From positions 1,736,001 through 1,800,000 of the forward strand of contig NZ_JAHOPB010000001.1 of the NCBI RefSeq assembly GCF_019039055.1: DNA of 64,000 nt. Direction: 5' to 3'. A program made the position numbers and the translations under genes. Below, piece after piece: positions 59,805 through 64,000 of this stretch. The number at the start of each line of letters is the position of its first letter. Positions within the stretch are counted from its first letter, which is position 1. The notes below the pieces were generated by a model. It ran no database searches, was not told where the DNA came from, and worked only from the letters and a program-made list of their open reading frames with translations. This DNA is from Reyranella humidisoli. GTDB taxonomy: Bacteria; Pseudomonadota; Alphaproteobacteria; Reyranellales; Reyranellaceae.

Positions 59805-60863
59805 ATGACGATGATCCTCACCCCGACCGCCGAACACGACGTCGCCGCCCATGACGGCCTCTGGATCAGTCCCGTCGATGCCGAGCGCGTCACGGGCTGG
59901 ACGCTGAAGCCCGAAGGCATGTGCCGCGCGGATCTGTGCGTGCCCTTGCCCGCTTCGGCTCTTGCCCCGAACGAAATCGACCTCGAAGCGTTCTGGACGA
60001 AGCTCGGCGGCCCCGTGATCGCGAGCGATCGGCGCGACGTGTGGGCGCTGGGCGCCCCGCCGGAAGAACGTAATGCCGCGCTCGAAGGGCTCGAGGCGCC
60101 GGACTTCACTTTGCCGGACGTGGACGGTGTGCCGCGATCGCTGTCGCAGTTGCGCGGCCGCAAGGTCTTCCTCGCCACATGGGCCAGTTGGTGAGGCTGC
60201 CGATTTGACTTGCCCGTGTGGCAGGCCCTCTACGAAGAACTGAAGGACAAGGGGTTCATGGTCGTGGCCGTGGCGCAGGAGAGCCGCGGCGCCGATCACG
60301 CCCGCCCGTGGATCGAGCAGGCGAAGTCGTCCTACTGGCAGCTGATCGATGCCGAGCACGGGCTGGAAGACCTCTACAATCTCGTGAACGTGCCACAGGC
60401 GATCTGGATCGACGAGCAGGGTCGCATCGCACGGCCGCCCGAGACGGCGGGCTCGACCGACCATTTCCGGCGCATGGATCTCACGACGCGCACGATGACT
60501 CCCGGAGACCAGGCCGAGCGCCTCGCTGCGCGACAGGCCTATCTGGACGCGGTGCGCGCCTGGGTGTCGACGGGGGCGCATGCGCTTCCCGCCGATGAAG
60601 CGCGCGCCAATCTGCCGAAGGTCACGCCGGAGATCGCCGAAGCGCGGGCGCGGTTCCGTCTCGGCGTCTGGCTGCGCGCCAACGGCCGCGCGGCCGAGGG
60701 CGACCTCCAGATGGCGGAAGCGAGCCGCCTGCATCCGGAGTCGTGGAGCCTGTGGCGCCAGGCCGCGGACATCGACGAGGTCGGCAAGGCGTCGGGCCCC
60801 GATTTCTGGAAGCGCGTGCAGGCGCTGGGCGATCGTCCGTATTATCCACCACCCAAACTGTAG
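59805..60863 (+). CDS. Thioredoxin/ResA-like selenoprotein candidate with in-frame UGA (Sec130)
   Basis: One frame of 353 codons runs from ATG 59805 to TAG at 60861, broken only by TGA at 60192-60194 (codon 130). Around it the protein reads LATWASW-U-GCRFDLPVW, the active-site position where thioredoxin-like proteins have Cys. The domain begins about residue 97 (APDFTLPDVDGVPRSLSQLRGRKVFLATW) and continues after the UGA with KDKGFMVVAVAQES and NVPQAIWIDEQGRIARP, so both sides belong to one thioredoxin fold. A hairpin (GAGGCTGCC/GGCAG..CCTC, 60193-60230) starts at the UGA, as for bacterial SECIS. I recall a ResA-like WAxxUGC family of (seleno)proteins. The alternative is a nonsense mutation with two truncated pieces. 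Confidence 0.85.
60193..60230 (+). promoter_or_regulatory. Candidate bacterial SECIS element
   Basis: Stem GAGG-CTGCC (60193-60201) pairs with GGCAG (60220-60224) and CCTC (60227-60230), leaving a two-base bulge and an 18-base apical loop. It includes the GA of the UGA codon. The position immediately 3' of the UGA is where SelB-dependent elements lie in bacteria. Confidence 0.6.
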
Positions 60864-61005
60864 TTCGCCAGCGACACGGACCAGCCACAATCGGCTGATG
60901 GCTGCGAGACCATCACACCTCCGTGAGAGCGGGATGGTTGCTTGGGCGGTGGCACCCTGGCTGGGTTAGGTTGTTTCTATATTTCCTGAATAACGGGAGA
61001 CTGGG

Positions 61006-61455
61006 ATGGCTGTCCTCAACGTCAACGGCAAGGCGGTCGAATACACCGCCGACCCGAACACTCCGCTTCTCTGGGTCCTGCGCGAGCAACTGGGCCTGAC
61101 CGGTACCAAGTATGGCTGCGGCATCGCGCAATGCGGCTCCTGCACCGTCCATATCGACGGTGCGCCCGTGCGCTCCTGCACCGTGCCGGTCAACACCGTT
61201 GGCGACAAGAAGGTCCTGACCATCGAGGCCGTGGCCGCCAACGGCGTGCTGAACAAGATCCAGAAGGCCTGGGTGGAACTTGACGTTCCCCAGTGCGGCT
61301 ACTGCCAGAGCGGCATGGTGATGGCGGCGACGGCGCTGCTCGCCGCCAAGCCCAACCCGACCGATGCCGACATCGACGCGGCCATGACCAACATCTGCCG
61401 CTGTGGCACCTATCAACAGGTTCGCGCGGCCATCCACGCTGCGGCGAAGGCCTGA
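61006..61455 (+). CDS. iorA: (2Fe-2S) subunit of isoquinoline 1-oxidoreductase-type molybdenum hydroxylase
   Basis: 149 residues. Two 2Fe-2S sites: the plant-ferredoxin type [21 protein letters not shown] and the C-terminal CGYCQSGM...CRCGTY. This is the electron-transfer small subunit of a xanthine oxidase-family enzyme, transferring electrons from the Mo site. It is followed after 14 bases by the large catalytic subunit. Ribosome site GGGAG. No FAD subunit is present, matching the IorAB type that uses cytochromes. Confidence 0.92.
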   Translation: MAVLNVNGKAVEYTADPNTPLLWVLREQLGLTGTKYGCGIAQCGSCTVHIDGAPVRSCTVPVNTVGDKKVLTIEAVAANGVLNKIQKAWVELDVPQCGYCQSGMVMAATALLAAKPNPTDADIDAAMTNICRCGTYQQVRAAIHAAAKA

Positions 61456-61469
61456 GGGAGGAACGCATC

Positions 61470-63641
61470 ATGACGATCCAGACATCCCTCGGCCGTCGCG
61501 GCTTCCTCGTCAGTGGCGCCGCCGTCGCCGGCGGCTTCTCCCTCGGCTTCCATCTGCCCTTCGACGAGAACGTGGCCCATGCCCAGGCCGTCAAGGAACT
61601 GAACGCCTGGGTGGTCATCCATCCCGACGACAAGGTGGTGATCCGCATCGCCCGCTCCGAGATGGGGCAGGGCACGCTCACCGGCCTCTGCCAGCTCGTG
61701 GCCGAAGAACTCGAGTGCGACTGGAACAAGGTCACCTGGGAGTATCCGACGCCGGGAGAGAACCTGAAGCGCAACCGCGTCTGGAGGAACTTCTCGACCG
61801 GCGGCAGCCGCGGCATCCGCGAGAGCCAGCAGTATGTTCGCGAGGGCGGTGCCATCGCGCGCGAGATGCTGATTGCCGCGGCAGCCAAGCAATGGAACGT
61901 GCCGGCCGGCGAATGCAGCGCGGCCAACAGCACCATCACCCACAAGGCGTCGGGCAAGACGGTGACCTATGGCGCCGTTGCCGCGGCGGCGGCGGAACTC
62001 GAACCGCCCAAGGAAGTGAAGCTGAAGGACCCGAAGGACTGGAAGGTCGCGGGCAAGCCGCTGAAGCGGCTCGACACGGTCGAGAAGGTCACGGGCAAGC
62101 AGCTCTACGGCATGGACCACACGATGCCGGGCCTGCTGAACGCCACCGTGCGCGCCTGCCCGGTGATCGGTGGCAAGCTCAAGGACTTCGACGCCAGCAA
62201 GGCCGAGAAGATGCCGGGCGTGAAGAAGATCTTTGCGATCGACGGCAACGCCGTCGTGGTCGTGGCCGACACCTACTGGCAGGCCAAGACCGCACTCGAC
62301 GCCGTCACCACCAACTGGGACATCGGCGAGCTCGGCAAGGTGTCGACGGAGACGATCAACGCGATGCTGAAGGAGGGACTCGACGCCAAGGAAGCCTTCG
62401 TCGGCAACAAGGCGGGCGATGCCCAGAAGGCGATCGAGGGCGCGGCCAAGAAGGTCGAGGCGGTCTATAGCTTCCCCTACCAGCATCACGTCACTATGGA
62501 GCCGATGAACGCTACCGCGCGCTACACGGCCGACAAGTGCGAGGTCTGGTGCGGCACCCAGAACGGTGAGGCCGCGCTTGCCGCGGCGTCGGAAGCGGCC
62601 GGCCTGCCGGTCGCCAAGTGCGAGGTCTACAAGCTCATGCTGGGCGGCGGCTTCGGCCGGCGCGGCCGGTCGGACTATGTCCGGCAGGCGGTGCTCGCCG
62701 CCAAGGAAATGCCCGGCACGCCGATCAAGCTCATCTGGTCGCGCGAAGAGGACATGACGCACTGTCAGTATCATCCGACTACGATGGCCAAGATGACGGC
62801 CGGCCTCGATGCCCAGGGCAACCTGGTCGGCCTGCACATCCGCCTCTCGGGTCAGTCGATCCTGGCGTCGCTGCTGCCCCAGAACCTTGTGAACGGCATG
62901 GATCCCATCGCCTTCCAGGGGCTGATGCAGACCGGCGTCGAAGCGGCCTACGGCTACGACTTGCCGAACCTGCTGTTCGACCATGCGATGCGCAATCCGC
63001 ACATCACGGCCGGGTTCTGGCGCGGCGTGAACGTGAACCAGAACGCCGTCTACATGGAATGTTTCATGGACGAGCTGGCGGAAGCGGCGGGCCAGGATCC
63101 GCTCGCCTATCGCCTGAAGTACCTGAAGCCCAAATGGGCGGCGGTGCTGAAGGCGGCCTGCGACAAGGCGGGCTACGGCAAGCCGCTGCCCGAGGGCCGC
63201 TTCCACGGCATCTCGCAGGTCATGGGCTATGGCAGCTACGTCGCCGGCGTCGCCGAGGTGTCGGTGAGCAAGGACGGGCAGCTCAAGATCCACAAGATCA
63301 CGGCCGCCACCAATCCCGGCCATGTGGTCAATCCGGCGCAGATCGACCGCCAGGTCGCGGGCTCGTTCGTCTATGGCCTGTCTGCGGCGCTGTACGGCGA
63401 GATCACGGTCAAGGACGGGGCGGTCGAGCAGACCAACTTCGACACCTACAACGTGATGCGCATCGACGAGATGCCCGACGTCGAGACAGTGCTCGTTCCC
63501 ACCAACGACTTCTGGGGTGGCGTCGGCGAGCCGACCATCGCCGTCGCCGCGCCGGCCGTACTCAACGCGATCGCCAAGGCGACGGGCAAGCGGGTGCGCA
63601 ACCTGCCGCTGATGCATCACGAGCTGAAGAAAGGCGTCTGA
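61470..63641 (+). CDS. iorB: Molybdenum-binding subunit, IorB/xanthine dehydrogenase family
   Basis: 723 residues. Twin-arginine signal SLGRRGFLVSGAAVAGG at the N-terminus, so the folded Mo-enzyme is exported to the periplasm. Domain order: IARSEMGQGTLTGLCQLVAEEL, then the a/b hammerhead and two Mo-binding regions (LMLGGGFGRRGRSDYVRQAVLAAKEM; FWRGVNVNQNAVYMECFMDELAEAAGQDPLAYRLKYL). The catalytic Glu is in WGGVGEPTIAVAAPA. Ribosome site GGGAGGAAC. The substrate is probably an N-heterocycle or aldehyde. Its stop overlaps the cytochrome start. Confidence 0.93.
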   Translation: MTIQTSLGRRGFLVSGAAVAGGFSLGFHLPFDENVAHAQAVKELNAWVVIHPDDKVVIRIARSEMGQGTLTGLCQLVAEELECDWNKVTWEYPTPGENLKRNRVWRNFSTGGSRGIRESQQYVREGGAIAREMLIAAAAKQWNVPAGECSAANSTITHKASGKTVTYGAVAAAAAELEPPKEVKLKDPKDWKVAGKPLKRLDTVEKVTGKQLYGMDHTMPGLLNATVRACPVIGGKLKDFDASKAEKMPGVKKIFAIDGNAVVVVADTYWQAKTALDAVTTNWDIGELGKVSTETINAMLKEGLDAKEAFVGNKAGDAQKAIEGAAKKVEAVYSFPYQHHVTMEPMNATARYTADKCEVWCGTQNGEAALAAASEAAGLPVAKCEVYKLMLGGGFGRRGRSDYVRQAVLAAKEMPGTPIKLIWSREEDMTHCQYHPTTMAKMTAGLDAQGNLVGLHIRLSGQSILASLLPQNLVNGMDPIAFQGLMQTGVEAAYGYDLPNLLFDHAMRNPHITAGFWRGVNVNQNAVYMECFMDELAEAAGQDPLAYRLKYLKPKWAAVLKAACDKAGYGKPLPEGRFHGISQVMGYGSYVAGVAEVSVSKDGQLKIHKITAATNPGHVVNPAQIDRQVAGSFVYGLSAALYGEITVKDGAVEQTNFDTYNVMRIDEMPDVETVLVPTNDFWGGVGEPTIAVAAPAVLNAIAKATGKRVRNLPLMHHELKKGV

Positions 63642-63934
63642 TGGTCCGGTCGCTGCTGTCGGGCCTGGCTGGCATTGTGTTGCTGGCGGACCCGGCCTCG
63701 GCGGCCGATGCCCCGCCGGGCGCCAGTTCCTGCACGGGCTGCCACGCGCCGAAGAAGGTGGCGGATTCGGTGATGCCGCATATCGTCGGCCGCAAGGCCG
63801 AGGATATCGTCACCTTCATGCGCGAGTATCGCAGCGGCGCGTGGCCCTCGAGCGTTATGGGCCGCATCGCCAAGGGCTTCGACGACCAGCAGACCCAGGC
63901 CATCGCGGCCTGGTTCGCCGCGCAGCCGGAGTAA
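63641..63934 (+). CDS. Small c-type cytochrome
   Basis: 97 residues. A signal peptide (LLSGLAGIVLLADPASA) is followed by one CxxCH (SSCTGCHAPK) and a Met ligand in MGRIAKGF. Mature size about 75 residues, class I, resembling the cytochrome subunit of flavocytochrome c sulfide dehydrogenase (FccA/SoxE-like). The ATG overlaps the iorB stop (TGATG), so it may take electrons from the molybdenum hydroxylase or from the following gene product. Confidence 0.9.
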   Translation: MVRSLLSGLAGIVLLADPASAADAPPGASSCTGCHAPKKVADSVMPHIVGRKAEDIVTFMREYRSGAWPSSVMGRIAKGFDDQQTQAIAAWFAAQPE

Positions 63935-63946
63935 GTGGAGCAGGCA

Positions 63947-64000
63947 TTGGCCACGCGCCGTCATTTCCTGAAGCTCAGCGCCGCTGCCGGACTAGCGCCG
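63947..64000 (+). CDS. Tat-exported protein, N-terminal fragment (cut by window edge)
   Basis: Eighteen codons from TTG 63947 read MATRRHFLKLSAAAGLAP, a twin-arginine signal peptide (RRHFLK). GGAG lies 6 bases before the TTG; GTG 63935 is an alternative. After a FccA-like cytochrome, the Tat-exported flavoprotein of flavocytochrome c sulfide dehydrogenase (FccB) is the first guess, but only the signal is in view. Confidence 0.6.
   Translation, partial: MATRRHFLKLSAAAGLAP

Noticed and set aside
60192..60194. Simple nonsense mutation or frameshift in the thioredoxin-like gene
   Set aside because: Considered, but the codon replaces exactly the redox Cys position, the frame is unchanged on both sides, and a hairpin sits at the codon. 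Selenocysteine is the better explanation, pending the genome check.

Overview
The window looks like a piece of a GC-rich alphaproteobacterial chromosome. The evidence is the RegB/RegA redox pair, the block miaB-phoH-ybeY-corC-lnt-XRE regulator-metK, an nfuA-tsaB-rimI-fur neighbourhood, olsBA, SAM-II type riboswitches and many GTG/TTG starts. A Rhodospirillales/Reyranella-like genome fits the gene content, but that is my impression and not something a motif proves. No phage, IS element, CRISPR array or rRNA was seen. One tRNA-Gly(CCC) is present.

Layout. 1-6 kb: a small hydrolase operon (minus), pyrC, a Nudix hydrolase and regB-regA. 6-12 kb: an orphan DpgC-like oxygenase, a large RTX/cadherin secreted protein, and a LuxR-type regulator broken by an in-frame TAA. 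12-16 kb: tRNA-Gly, an acyl-CoA dehydrogenase, a Cys/Met-metabolism PLP enzyme, a TetR regulator and ChaC. 16-21 kb: an aromatic amino acid operon (chorismate mutase-like, hisC, tyrA) divergent from a SAM-II riboswitch/terminator-controlled metX-metW operon. 21-29 kb: a GNAT-phosphoesterase fusion, YbaK, a dehydrogenase, a methyltransferase, gloB, a kinase, MarR, an MFS transporter and an esterase. 29-32 kb: DUF2333, TauE, a TIGR02186 protein and a universal stress protein. 32-47 kb: the housekeeping block from nfuA through tsaB, rimI, fur, olsBA, miaB, phoH, ybeY, corC and lnt to metK, with a second SAM-II-like riboswitch before metK. 47-53 kb: a type I secretion ABC transporter, mmcB, Sel1-repeat proteins and an SCP2-like/hydrolase pair. 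53-54.5 kb: a long non-coding stretch with a highly structured RNA candidate, then a TetR regulator. 54.5-64 kb: redox functions, namely cytochrome c', a b-type cytochrome, a MoxR/CoxE pair, a ThDP enzyme, a thioredoxin-like protein with an in-frame UGA in its active site, an isoquinoline 1-oxidoreductase-type molybdenum hydroxylase (two subunits), a small cytochrome c and the start of a Tat-exported protein.

Most notable points: (1) a probable selenoprotein at 59805-60863, with UGA replacing a redox Cys in a W-A-S-W-U-G-C motif and a hairpin directly at the UGA; (2) a 17-base palindromic motif found three times, upstream of an XRE regulator, a TetR regulator and a structured RNA candidate; (3) two SAM-II-like riboswitches; (4) dyad symmetries placed on or next to start codons (gloB, T1SS transporter, olsB, TetR); (5) a dispersed palindromic repeat family, including an 82-bp tandem duplication.

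All calls come from reading the sequence and recalled family motifs. No database search was possible.
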